The position numbers were made by a program, and so were the translations under genes. The notes beneath the pieces were generated by a model. That model saw only the letters and a list, made by a program, of their open reading frames with translations. It was not told the DNA's origin and did not search any database. A DNA stretch of 38,232 nt from a virus. This document shows positions 7,169-13,756 of this stretch, piece after piece; the stretch's first letter is position 1, and each line of letters starts with the position of its first letter. The DNA lies in IMG/VR virus record IMGVR_UViG_3300042691_031084, positions 1 through 38,232 of that record; one strand, written 5' to 3'.

Positions 7169-7251
7169 CGCAGCGTGCTCAGAGCAACCGCGATAAACGC
7201 GGAGAACGGCACGGCGATGAGCGCGGTGATGATGAGGGCGACGAGGGGCAT
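7165..7251 (-). CDS. Tiny single-pass membrane peptide, 28 aa
   Basis: The ATG at 7251 shares a base with the previous TGA (TGATG) and its own TGA overlaps the next ATG (ATGA). The peptide runs MPLVALIITALIAVPFSAFI then AVALSTLR, almost entirely hydrophobic with one C-terminal Arg, so it is a predicted membrane helix. Coupled starts on both sides and a clean hydrophobic composition argue that it is translated. Role unknown; small phage membrane peptides in early operons can modulate host membrane proteins. Confidence 0.5.
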   Translation of the reverse strand: MPLVALIITALIAVPFSAFIAVALSTLR

Positions 7252-7928
7252 CAGGCGGCTCCCAATTCGACAGGGAACAGCCATGAGGGGATCTCAGCAG
7301 CCCGGTACCATTCAGGGGAGACAGATGCCCGATGCAAAAGCTGATGGATCGCCCATTCGTGCAACATCGTCCCATTCTCGTCGTGGATGATGTCGATGGG
7401 CGTGCTGTGCTGACGGGTCAGGGATTTGGCGCGGGCCGTAGGGTTTTTGGAGAACCCAATCTTGACGATCCCGGGCCGCGCCCCAGCTACGGCGACGTAG
7501 ACTTTACCGACAATTTTTTTATCGCTTGGCCCGAGATAGCGAGCCCATGCGTCCGCCGCATCGGCAACGCCAAAGTTGACTACGTCCGCAATGGCTTTTT
7601 CGACATGGGACCAAGAGAGGCCCAGCAGCCGGCAAGCAAGCATGAAGCTGCGCCGTCCCTCATGGTCGTCAATACCTTGCAGGTTGGCCGCAGCTACCAA
7701 GGCGGCACAATCTTCAAGCAGGCAATACGCCCGCATTTTGACGACCCCAAAGTCGGCATCGATGCTATAGGGGTTTTCCTTACCAAACTGCGGCCCAACC
7801 CTGATCCATTCGGGGCGAACAAATTCAGCGCGCCGCTTAGCCATTATCGCCTCCAGCTCGGCGGCGAACTTGAGAGTCTTTTTTGTCTCGGCATGAAGCC
7901 GCTTAATGCGGGCGGTGAGCGTTTCCAT
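7251..7928 (-). CDS. T5orf172/GIY-YIG-like protein, 225 aa
   Basis: The C-terminal ~80 residues have the T5orf172/MUG113 pattern, a relative of GIY-YIG nucleases: KVYVAVAGARPGIVKIGFSK, then NPTARAKSL and a later H-E-W-x-I-H-x-L-L segment ending in SPEWYRA. The N-terminal ~60 residues are charged helices. The middle region carries helical AALVAAANLQ and SFMLACRLLGLSWSHVEKA, an HTH-like look. The fold predicts a nuclease or DNA-interacting domain; catalytic competence is uncertain. The ATG at 7928 is set by TGATG with the upstream gene. Confidence 0.75.
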   Translation of the reverse strand: METLTARIKRLHAETKKTLKFAAELEAIMAKRRAEFVRPEWIRVGPQFGKENPYSIDADFGVVKMRAYCLLEDCAALVAAANLQGIDDHEGRRSFMLACRLLGLSWSHVEKAIADVVNFGVADAADAWARYLGPSDKKIVGKVYVAVAGARPGIVKIGFSKNPTARAKSLTRQHSTPIDIIHDENGTMLHEWAIHQLLHRASVSPEWYRAAEIPSWLFPVELGAA

Positions 7929-8191
7929 CACGCGGCCTCGCCGCGTACGTGTACGTGTGTGAGGCGGTCGTACTCTTCGACCATGCGCTCGGCTTCGCTC
8001 TGCTTTTCGAGAGAAGCGGGAGTTTCCTGTTTCTGCCGAGCACGGATCGTGCGGATGGCAAGCCCAAGCGCAGACTTATTGATGCCGGCCTCTTGGGCTT
8101 CGGCATACCGCGCCTTTTTCGAGACCTTGATCTCGTCCTCCTCGGCATGAAGCGCAAGGATGTCGTCCATGATCTGGCGAAGCTCGCTCAC
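7928..8191 (-). CDS. GapR-like (DUF2312-related) nucleoid protein, 87 aa
   Basis: The arrangement of helices, with DDILALHAEEDEIKVSKK, then YAEAQEAGINKSALGLAIR and a final ERMVEEYDRL, resembles GapR/DUF2312. In that family an acidic helix is followed by Y-A-E-A, a short turn, K-A-L and an R-x-R helix. GapR is an alphaproteobacterial dimeric/tetrameric protein that binds overtwisted AT-rich DNA and aids replication. Family assignment is by pattern only. The start is a GTG at 8191 in a GTGA overlap with the Cro-like gene. A phage copy next to replication genes may assist phage DNA replication. Confidence 0.6.
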   Translation of the reverse strand: MSELRQIMDDILALHAEEDEIKVSKKARYAEAQEAGINKSALGLAIRTIRARQKQETPASLEKQSEAERMVEEYDRLTHVHVRGEAA

Positions 8192-8409
8192 GCAGCGGCC
8201 TCCTCGCGCTTTGCGGGGCCGAAGACATCAGGCCGAAGCTCATGGCGGGAGATGCCGGTGATGGCCTCGATGGTGTTGGCAAGCTGCGGGGATGGCTTGC
8301 GCCGCCCCTTCTCCAGATCGTGGAGGTAGCCGGGGCTGGTGCCGAGCTTGGCGGCCATCCCTTCGAGGGTCAGCGCGTTGGCTGATCGATATGCGAACAG
8401 TTGTTCCAT
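8188..8409 (-). CDS. Cro/YdaS-like HTH regulator, 73 aa
   Basis: A small helix-turn-helix protein: MEQLFAYRSANALTLEGMAA, then KLGTSPGYLHDLEKGRRKP and an ending ITGISRHELRPDVFG typical of YdaS/Cro-type regulators. It is the first gene of the leftward early operon and starts 11 bases from operator O1 (8420-8434). Its ATG at 8409 is preferred to an upstream in-frame start that would run into the operators. By size and position it is the lytic-side (Cro-like) repressor, competing with the product of 8504 at the 16-bp-spaced operators. Confidence 0.85.
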   Translation of the reverse strand: MEQLFAYRSANALTLEGMAAKLGTSPGYLHDLEKGRRKPSPQLANTIEAITGISRHELRPDVFGPAKREEAAA

Positions 8410-8419
8410 GAGGATCAAT

Positions 8420-8450
8420 TTCGCACATGGCGACATTCGCGTCTAGCGAA
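8420..8450. promoter_or_regulatory. Operator cluster A (O1, O2) in divergent immunity region
   Basis: Two 15-bp sites of pattern TTCGC-N5-GCGAA: O1 at 8420-8434 (last base deviates) and O2 at 8436-8450 (perfect). Their centres, 8427 and 8443, are 16 bp apart. The reverse complement of this block matches 8883-8913 at 27 of 31 positions. The block lies between the Cro-like start (8409, minus) and the repressor start (8504, plus), so it should control both divergent promoters. Confidence 0.85.
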
Positions 8451-8491
8451 ATTTTCGGGATGGGGTGAACGATTTGATTTTGGCCGCGCGA

Positions 8492-8497
8492 TATAAA
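8492..8497 (+). promoter_or_regulatory. Possible -10 element for repressor transcript
   Basis: TATAAA ends 6 bases before the ATG at 8504, so transcription from it would give a nearly leaderless mRNA, as for lambda cI from PRM. No good -35 is visible at normal spacing (TTGATT at 8474 is only 12 bases away), consistent with an activated promoter or with a chance match. Confidence 0.3.
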
Positions 8498-8503
8498 CGG
8501 GCC

Positions 8504-8824
8504 ATGGATCGCATCGGCCCCCGCAAGCCCATCCGCTGGTTCCTGAGAGAGTGGCGCAAGCACAGACGCTTGACGCTGCAACAGGTCGCGGCGCGGCTCG
8601 ACACGTCCCCTAGCGTCCTGTCGGACCTAGAGAACGGCAAAAGCCGGATGAATGACGACTGGATTGCTGGCTTCGCATGGGCTTACCAGGTCGAACCGAG
8701 CGACCTCTTGCGCGATCCTGCCATGCCGACGCGCGACGAACTGCTATCCATGGGCACGCCCGAACAACTTCGCGCCGCTATGAGCCTCATCAAGACAATG
8801 AAGACAGGCACGGACGGGCAATAG
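8504..8824 (+). CDS. CI-like phage repressor (HTH only), 106 aa
   Basis: A helix-turn-helix domain spans about 8-65: IRWFLREWRKHRRLTLQQVA, then ARLDTSPSVLSDLENGKSRM and a W-x-x-x-F-A-W-A-Y-x-V helix. It is flanked on both sides by operator clusters, as expected for a lysogeny repressor. There is no C-terminal S24/LexA-like self-cleavage domain, so induction cannot occur by classic RecA-stimulated autocleavage. I chose the ATG at 8504; a GTG at 8465 would add 13 residues. Which of this gene and 8188-8409 maintains lysogeny is inferred from position, not proven. Confidence 0.78.
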   Translation: MDRIGPRKPIRWFLREWRKHRRLTLQQVAARLDTSPSVLSDLENGKSRMNDDWIAGFAWAYQVEPSDLLRDPAMPTRDELLSMGTPEQLRAAMSLIKTMKTGTDGQ

Positions 8825-8866
8825 CTCAGTCCTGACATGCCCTGTCGCGATCGGCTGAAAAATAAT

Positions 8867-8913
8867 TTCGCTATCTGCGAATTTCGCTAGACACGACATT
8901 CGCCATGTGCGAA
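8867..8913. promoter_or_regulatory. Operator cluster B (O3, O4, O5) before rightward operon
   Basis: Three sites of pattern TTCGC-N5-GCGAA: O3 at 8867-8881 (perfect), O4 at 8883-8897 (half-site degenerate) and O5 at 8899-8913 (perfect). Centres at 8874, 8890 and 8906 are exactly 16 bp apart, as in cluster A. The cluster ends 31 bases before the first rightward gene, so it should repress that promoter. No convincing -35/-10 pair could be assigned. Confidence 0.85.
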
Positions 8914-8944
8914 AACTCTCTCACACCACCACGGGGAGAGAGAG

Positions 8945-9133
8945 ATGACCGCCACCAGCCAGGCCCACTTCGAGATCGTCCGCGACGGCCACTTCTTCCG
9001 CGCCGTCAACGCCGCAACCGGCTACCGCTCCGCGCTGGCCACCTCTGCCTCTCAGGCCGGCAAGCTCATCCAGAAGATCGCCGGCAAGGACGCTCACCGC
9101 GTCGCCGCCGAGCGCTTTCTGTCTGCCGCCTGA
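8945..9133 (+). CDS. Small protein, first gene of rightward operon, 62 aa
   Basis: It begins at the ATG at 8945 after a strong purine-rich ribosome-binding site (GGGGAGAGAGAG). The product is small and basic with a beta-strand pair (AHFEIVRDGHFFRAVNA) followed by Ala-rich helices (SASQAGKLIQKIAGKD). As the first gene under operator control it would be expressed immediately on induction; roles such as antirepressor or host takeover factor are possible but unproven. No known family. Confidence 0.7.
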   Translation: MTATSQAHFEIVRDGHFFRAVNAATGYRSALATSASQAGKLIQKIAGKDAHRVAAERFLSAA

Positions 9134-9143
9134 CCCTCACCTA

Positions 9144-9161
9144 GGAGCCCTTCGGGGCTCC
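9144..9161 (+). terminator. UUCG-capped hairpin after first rightward gene
   Basis: A perfect 7-bp stem (GGAGCCC / GGGCTCC) closed by a TTCG tetraloop, 10 bases after the stop at 9133. There is no T-run, so it may be an RNA-stabilising or attenuating hairpin instead of a full intrinsic terminator. Confidence 0.5.
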
Positions 9162-9194
9162 GAATGAGTGCCAGACACACCGGGAGAGCAAGAC

Positions 9195-9512
9195 ATGCCC
9201 GCCACCCTCACATACCCCGCCCGCCACGCGACGCACTTCGTCAACGAGATCGACAAGCTCGCCTGCGCTGCTCGCGACCTCATCACGGTTCTGGAGGAGG
9301 TGCAGGGCTTCCGCACCTGCGATCCCCGCCCCTCCGATGTCGAGCGGTTCAACCGCCAGCAGGCCGAGATTGCTGGGCTCATGGAAGCCTACATCACCGC
9401 TGTCCATCGTGAAGCCGATGACCACGACCTTGAGGAAGACGGCAACGCCGACATCATCCAGTGCTCCGGCTTTGATTGCCGGGGGTGGAAGATTTGCGGG
9501 GAGGACGCGTGA
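9195..9512 (+). CDS. Phage hypothetical protein, 105 aa
   Basis: I chose the ATG at 9195, which has GGGAGA about 7 bases upstream; an in-frame GTG at 9168 lacks a site. The protein has two helical segments (VNEIDKLACAARDLITVLEE and FNRQQAEIAGLMEAYI), an acidic stretch, and a Cys cluster at the end (CSGFDCRGWKIC) that may bind a metal. Unknown function. Confidence 0.65.
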   Translation: MPATLTYPARHATHFVNEIDKLACAARDLITVLEEVQGFRTCDPRPSDVERFNRQQAEIAGLMEAYITAVHREADDHDLEEDGNADIIQCSGFDCRGWKICGEDA

Positions 9513-9712
9513 TGGGAAAGATCACATACGGCAACGTCAAAACGTCGCCCTTTGAGATCCCGGTTTATCTCGACGGGGTCAGGGTTGGAGCCATCCGCAT
9601 TTCAACGGCGGCGAATGGGAACCCCTACTACTACAAGCCTAAGAGCGGCAAGCGCGGCCCGTATCACGATCTCATGCACCAAGTGAAACGCGAAATCGAG
9701 GGCCGGGCATGA
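9512..9712 (+). CDS. Small beta-rich protein, 66 aa
   Basis: The ATG at 9512 shares a base with the previous TGA (TGATG). The sequence is beta-rich and aromatic (SPFEIPVYLDGVRVGAIRIS, then NPYYYKPKSGKRGPYHDLMH) with a C-terminal helix (QVKREIEGRA). The basic, aromatic middle could contact nucleic acid, but no family is recognised. Confidence 0.65.
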   Translation: MGKITYGNVKTSPFEIPVYLDGVRVGAIRISTAANGNPYYYKPKSGKRGPYHDLMHQVKREIEGRA

Positions 9713-9825
9713 TCACCGACCTCCGCGCTCTCATCTCCAACGCCTTTCAGGTCTGCGTGCTGCTTGGGGTGGCTTGGGTGATCTGTATGGCCTTCGTCAT
9801 TTTCGATGCAACAGCGGGGCAGTGA
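9709..9825 (+). CDS. Small single-pass membrane protein, 38 aa
   Basis: ATG at 9709, ATGA overlap with the preceding stop; TGA at 9823-9825, one base before the next ATG. The peptide (MITDLRALISNAFQ, then VCVLLGVAWVICMAFVIF and DATAGQ) has one clear transmembrane helix. Its tight coupling in the operon supports it as a real gene. Role unknown. Confidence 0.55.
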   Translation: MITDLRALISNAFQVCVLLGVAWVICMAFVIFDATAGQ

Positions 9826-9826
9826 G

Positions 9827-10087
9827 ATGAGAAAGATTAACGACGGCGGCCCCATTCACCCGATCCCCGAAGTCCGCGACATGGACGGGAATGGTATCAT
9901 GGCCGGATGGAACGGCATGTCCCTGCGCGACTGGTTCGCGGGGCAGGCTCTGACTGGCCTCATGGTCATGATCTCGGCAGACAAGCACGAGTTGCCCGAA
10001 CCCAAAGGTCCGGTGGGCTGCGCCATTGAGGCTTATCGGCTTGCCGACGCCATGCTTGCCGAGCGCTCCAAGGCGGAGGGCCGCTGA
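9827..10087 (+). CDS. Phage hypothetical protein with GMSLRDWFAGQAL motif, 86 aa
   Basis: The central G-M-S-L-R-D-W-F-A-G-Q-A-L sequence (about residues 30-45) followed by a helix matches a short conserved pattern seen in many phage and prophage proteins of unknown function. The N-terminus has Pro/Gly-rich turns (DGGPIHPIPEVRDMDGNG). The start at 9827 lies one base after the stop of the membrane peptide. Its role in phage biology is unknown. Confidence 0.75.
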   Translation: MRKINDGGPIHPIPEVRDMDGNGIMAGWNGMSLRDWFAGQALTGLMVMISADKHELPEPKGPVGCAIEAYRLADAMLAERSKAEGR

Positions 10088-10308
10088 TGAACCTCCGCCG
10101 CATCGTCTCCCGCATCTGCGTCTGGTGGGCATCCCGCCGCGTTCAAAAGCAGCTTCCCGAGATAGCGGAGCTGAGCCGCGAGATCGAAGCCCGCCGCCGT
10201 CATCACCGCCCTGTGCGCCGTCTGATGAGAGCACAGCGCGACCTTATCCATGCCCGGCTCGCAGCCGAGTTGGGCAAGGCCCCACCCGTCAAGAGGATCG
10301 CACGATGA
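10087..10308 (+). CDS. Small basic protein, 73 aa
   Basis: Very Arg-rich (MNLRRIVSRICVWWASRRVQ, then REIEARRRHHRPVRRLMRAQ), predicted all-helical. The positive charge suggests nucleic-acid or membrane-surface binding. TGATG coupling on the start side. No family recognised. Confidence 0.6.
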   Translation: MNLRRIVSRICVWWASRRVQKQLPEIAELSREIEARRRHHRPVRRLMRAQRDLIHARLAAELGKAPPVKRIAR

Positions 10309-10505
10309 GCCCCGCTCTCGGATTTGCCTATCTCAGCTTGGCGACGACCAGCATTCGCATCGCCAACGATTACCACCAGTCAGCGCTCCGCACCGATAGC
10401 GACCGCTGGCGCAAGGATGACATCGCGGAGTGGAAGCACCTGAAAATGCAGGCCCGCCGCTCCATCGTCGCTTCCTCTAACTGCGATAGGCCGAGGCTCC
10501 CATGA
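10305..10505 (+). CDS. Small protein, 66 aa
   Basis: The ATG at 10305 overlaps the previous stop (ATGA) and its own TGA overlaps the next ATG at 10502. The N-terminal half is mildly hydrophobic (MSPALGFAYLSLATTSIRIA), and the rest is polar helix (DRWRKDDIAEWKHLKMQ). No family recognised. The coupled overlaps are the main evidence that it is a gene. Confidence 0.55.
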   Translation: MSPALGFAYLSLATTSIRIANDYHQSALRTDSDRWRKDDIAEWKHLKMQARRSIVASSNCDRPRLP

Positions 10506-11266
10506 ACGTTCAAGTTACCTCTGGCCTCATCGGCCATAACAACCCTCCGGCTGAGATTGAGCCGACGCCCTTTGAGATGTCGGAGGTTGAGATTGGCGAT
10601 CTGTACGCGGAAGCCAAGGGCTTCCTTGACGGCGAGCAGATCAACAATCAGGCGATGGCGGATGCCGTCTCCAAGCTGATCGATGATCTGCGGAAAGCCG
10701 CGAAGCTGGCCGACGAGCGCCGCATTGAGGAAAACCGGCCTTTCGATGAAGGCAAGGCGGCTGTGCAGGCTCGCTATGCCCCGCTGATCGCTGACACCAA
10801 GACTACGAAGGGCAAGGCCGTCCTCGCCATTGAGATTGCCAAGAAGGCGCTCGCCCCGTGGTTGCAAAAGCTGGAGGACGAAAAGCGCGCGGCTGCGGCT
10901 GCGGCTCGCGCTGCGGCCGAGGAAGCCGAGCGCAAGGCGCGGGAGGCTCTAGCCGCCACGAAGGCGACCGAAGACCTTGCCGCCCGTGAAGCCGCAGAGG
11001 CGATGCTTCGCGACGCTCAGGCCGCCGATGCTGCTGCGACCAAGGCTGAGAACGACAAGGCGCACGCCAAGGGCGGCACGCGGGCCATGGGGCTGCGTAG
11101 CGTCTGGCGGGCCGAGATGACCGATGGGCGAGCCGCTGCGGGCCATTACTGGCGCGAGCGCCGGGCTGACGTGGACGCGTTCTTCCAAGGGCTCGCGGAT
11201 GCCGACGTGCGCGCCGGCAAGCGATCGATCCCTGGCTTCCTAGTCCTCGAAACACGGGTGCTCTGA
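10502..11266 (+). CDS. Coiled-coil protein of the recombination module, 254 aa
   Basis: The N-terminus contains IGHNNPP, common in alphaproteobacterial phage proteins near annealing-protein genes. Residues about 20-110 are charged helices, and a long Ala/Glu/Lys helix at about 118-185 (AAAAAARAAAEEAERKAREA and beyond) predicts a coiled coil. A compact C-terminal domain follows (GLRSVWRAEMTDGRAAAGHY, then GKRSIPGFLVLETRVL). It lies two genes upstream of ERF and may be a partner of single-strand annealing, but biochemical role is unknown. Confidence 0.75.
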   Translation: MNVQVTSGLIGHNNPPAEIEPTPFEMSEVEIGDLYAEAKGFLDGEQINNQAMADAVSKLIDDLRKAAKLADERRIEENRPFDEGKAAVQARYAPLIADTKTTKGKAVLAIEIAKKALAPWLQKLEDEKRAAAAAARAAAEEAERKAREALAATKATEDLAAREAAEAMLRDAQAADAAATKAENDKAHAKGGTRAMGLRSVWRAEMTDGRAAAGHYWRERRADVDAFFQGLADADVRAGKRSIPGFLVLETRVL

Positions 11267-12204
11267 TGAAAGCTAAAACGATCAAGGCCGTTCTGCGCAA
11301 GAAGGTGGACGATTGGCTTTCGTCTATTGAAGACGAGGCTGTCCGAAAGCTGGCAGCGGACAACACCATCGTAACCGGAGGCGCTATCGCGTCCATGCTC
11401 CTCAAAGAGCCGGTCAACGACTTCGATGTCTATTTCCGCACGCATGAGGCGACGTTGGCCGTAGCCAAATATTACGTCAGCCGCTTCGACTGCAAGAACA
11501 AGCACGGCATATCGGTTCCGATCTTCGTCCAGCATGAGGCCGACCGTATCCAGATCGTCGTCAAGTCAGCGGGCATCGCCAGCGAGGAAGGCGCGGACGT
11601 TCCCTACGACTATTTCGAAGGCCGGCCCGACGAAGCGGCCGATGCCTACGTTGGCGAGGTCATGAGCGACCCCGGCGAAATTGCTGACGCTCAGGAGGAT
11701 ATTGAAGCGGCGGCGCAGGCGACGGACGATGGGAAGCCGCCATACCGGCCAATTTTCCTTAGCACAAATGCCATCACGCTCAGCCATAAAATGCAGATCG
11801 TGCTCCGGTTCTTTGGCAAGCCCGACGAGATTCACGAGAATTACGATTTCGTCCACTGCACCAATTACTGGACGAGTTGGGATAGCGAACTCACGCTGAG
11901 GCAGGCGGCCTTGGAATCTCTGCTTGCCCGCGAGCTTCGTTACGTCGGCAGCAAATATCCCGTCTGCTCGGTCATCCGGCTCCGCAAGTTCATCCGCCGC
12001 AACTGGACCGTCAACGCGGGTCAGATGCTCAAGATGATGATGCAGATCAGCGCGCTCGATCTCACCAATCATGCGGTCTTGCAGGACCAACTTACCGGCG
12101 TCGATGCGGCGTATTTCGTGCAGCTTGTTTCGAAGCTGAAAGAAAAAGACGGCGACAAGGTCAACGCGGCCTATCTGGTCGAAATCATTGATCGGATGTT
12201 CTGA
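11266..12204 (+). CDS. Predicted nucleotidyltransferase-fold phage protein, 312 aa
   Basis: The N-terminal region shows the pol-beta-type nucleotidyltransferase signature: IVTGGAIASMLLKEPVNDFD (T-G-G at 37-39) then VYF, with D52 and D54 as candidate metal ligands. A third acid may lie in the segment near RIQIVVKSAG. The rest (TLSHKMQIVLRFFGKPDEIH, then helical RQAALESLLARELRYVGSKY) resembles the helical partner domains of such enzymes. Substrate is unknown. Conserved relatives occur in many phages. Position just before ERF suggests a link with DNA metabolism, but an RNA or protein target is equally possible. Confidence 0.65.
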   Translation: MKAKTIKAVLRKKVDDWLSSIEDEAVRKLAADNTIVTGGAIASMLLKEPVNDFDVYFRTHEATLAVAKYYVSRFDCKNKHGISVPIFVQHEADRIQIVVKSAGIASEEGADVPYDYFEGRPDEAADAYVGEVMSDPGEIADAQEDIEAAAQATDDGKPPYRPIFLSTNAITLSHKMQIVLRFFGKPDEIHENYDFVHCTNYWTSWDSELTLRQAALESLLARELRYVGSKYPVCSVIRLRKFIRRNWTVNAGQMLKMMMQISALDLTNHAVLQDQLTGVDAAYFVQLVSKLKEKDGDKVNAAYLVEIIDRMF

Positions 12205-12971
12205 TGTCAGCCAAAATCGCAACCGCACTGCATGCCGTCATGGAAGCCTGTGGCTACGTCCAGAAGACGGGCAAGAACTCTTTCCATGGCTACAAGTATG
12301 CCGGAGAATCCGATCTGCTCGACAAGCTGCGCCCGGCGATGGTGGCTAATGGGCTGCTTCTACTCCCCTCTGGCAAGTCCGTCACCGGCCCCGACGAGCA
12401 CGGCAACGTCACCGTCGCCATCGAATACACGCTGGCGCACAAGGACGGCGAAATCTGGCCTGAGAAGCTGGTGGCATTCGGCTGCGGCAATGACCGCGCC
12501 AAGAACGGCAGCGTTGGCGATAAGGGCGTCTACAAGGCCCTGACCGGCGCTAACAAGTATCTTCTGTTCAAGCTCTTTCAGATCGAGACGGGCGATGATC
12601 CCGAGCTTGACGACAGAGCCCATGAATCCGCGCCGATGACCGGCCGGAACGTGCCCGTCTCGTCTGGACTTCGCACATCGAGCGAGGCGGGCACGCCCCT
12701 TTCAGCGGAAAGAAGCCGAACCAACGTCGCTCATTCTGCAAACCGCGCAGCCGAAGCTACTTCGGCCATTGGCGAAACAGGCGCACCCCTTTCAGAGCCG
12801 GCGAAGGCATTCATCTTCGCTGCCGACAAGGCCAAGTCCGCTGACGAGCTTCGCCAGTGGATGGACGACGTAGAGCCCGAACTGTCCAAGCTCCCGCCCC
12901 ATGAAGTCGCTGCCGTGAAGGACCATGCCCGCTTTGTCTGGCGTGCGCTGTCTCAGAAGGAAGCGGCGTGA
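12204..12971 (+). CDS. erf: ERF-family single-strand annealing protein, 255 aa
   Basis: The N-terminal ~140 residues match the ERF family: an early helix (LHAVMEACGYVQKTGKNSF then HGYKYAGE), then LRPAMVANGLLLLPSG, a beta region with IEYTLAHKDGE, and GDKGVYKALTGANKYLLFKL. ERF proteins form rings on single-stranded DNA and promote annealing and genome circularisation. A variable low-complexity linker of about 55 residues and a short helical C-terminal domain (AKSADELRQWMDDVEPEL) follow, as in other ERF proteins. TGATG coupling at the start. Confidence 0.88.
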   Translation: MSAKIATALHAVMEACGYVQKTGKNSFHGYKYAGESDLLDKLRPAMVANGLLLLPSGKSVTGPDEHGNVTVAIEYTLAHKDGEIWPEKLVAFGCGNDRAKNGSVGDKGVYKALTGANKYLLFKLFQIETGDDPELDDRAHESAPMTGRNVPVSSGLRTSSEAGTPLSAERSRTNVAHSANRAAEATSAIGETGAPLSEPAKAFIFAADKAKSADELRQWMDDVEPELSKLPPHEVAAVKDHARFVWRALSQKEAA

Positions 12972-13756
12972 TGGGCAGGCAAACCAAGTTTCCGGCGGAT
13001 GTCTCAGCTATGCCGGCTGAGGAGCTGCGCGCCCTATACGCTCGACTCCTTGAAAGCCGGAACGGTCTCCAGCGCAACAATGCGGCGCTGACCAAGTGGC
13101 TATCAAACATCAACCAATCCGTGACCGTACTCTCCTGCGAGGGGTCATTAGCCTTTCAGGCGATGGCCGAGAAAGCCGGCGTGCGCGGCCATCCTTCGGT
13201 ATCAGAGGCCGTCAGGCTATTTGACGCAATCGCGCACCCGCAGTGGGGTGACGGGAAGGATGCGCCCTCTTTCGAGTGGCCTAGCGATTGGGATTTTGAC
13301 AAGGCAGACGAATGGAGCGGCGACGCCGATATGTCGCTGAACAGCCCGCTTGCGACCGCTATTGAGTTCATAGGCGACATCCGATCTTACCTCCCTGATT
13401 GGGCGCGTGAGCGCGGTGAAGAAGTCTGCGCCGCAGCGCAATCAGCGCTTATCGGCCAGATTGATGAAACAAAGATGCGCGCTGGGTTTACGCCGAAAAG
13501 AGCGCACATCCCGGCCCAAACGCATTACCGCTCCATGGATCGGGACCAGCTCATTGATCTTTTGGGGTCGGTGAGTTGGGCGGCGCTCGATCTCGCGCAG
13601 GATATGCACTTCGCCAACAACATGTTGCGGCGCGACCTCAGGGCGGCAGCATATCGGCGGATATGCTCAGACCTTTACGCGCTTTGCGACATGAGCATGG
13701 AACCCCGCTGCGGTTCAATTGACATCAAAGTCATGGGTGGGGGGATGCCGTTTTGA
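12971..13756 (+). CDS. Phage hypothetical protein, 261 aa
   Basis: The ATG at 12971 (TGATG) is preferred; a GTG at 12968 would also work. The protein is mostly helical and starts with an HTH-length segment (MPAEELRALYARLLESRNGL). A W/D-rich middle follows (EWPSDWDFDKADEWSGDAD), then helices with SMDRDQLIDLLGSVSWAALD and a Cys-containing end (DLYALCDMSMEPRCG). No known motif. Its size and place between ERF and HNH suggest a DNA-metabolism accessory protein, but nothing proves this. Confidence 0.7.
   Translation: MGRQTKFPADVSAMPAEELRALYARLLESRNGLQRNNAALTKWLSNINQSVTVLSCEGSLAFQAMAEKAGVRGHPSVSEAVRLFDAIAHPQWGDGKDAPSFEWPSDWDFDKADEWSGDADMSLNSPLATAIEFIGDIRSYLPDWARERGEEVCAAAQSALIGQIDETKMRAGFTPKRAHIPAQTHYRSMDRDQLIDLLGSVSWAALDLAQDMHFANNMLRRDLRAAAYRRICSDLYALCDMSMEPRCGSIDIKVMGGGMPF

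Noticed and set aside
8474-8497. A complete sigma70 promoter for the repressor gene.
   Set aside because: The -35-like TTGATT and the TATAAA are only 12 bp apart, too close; only the -10 is kept, at low confidence.
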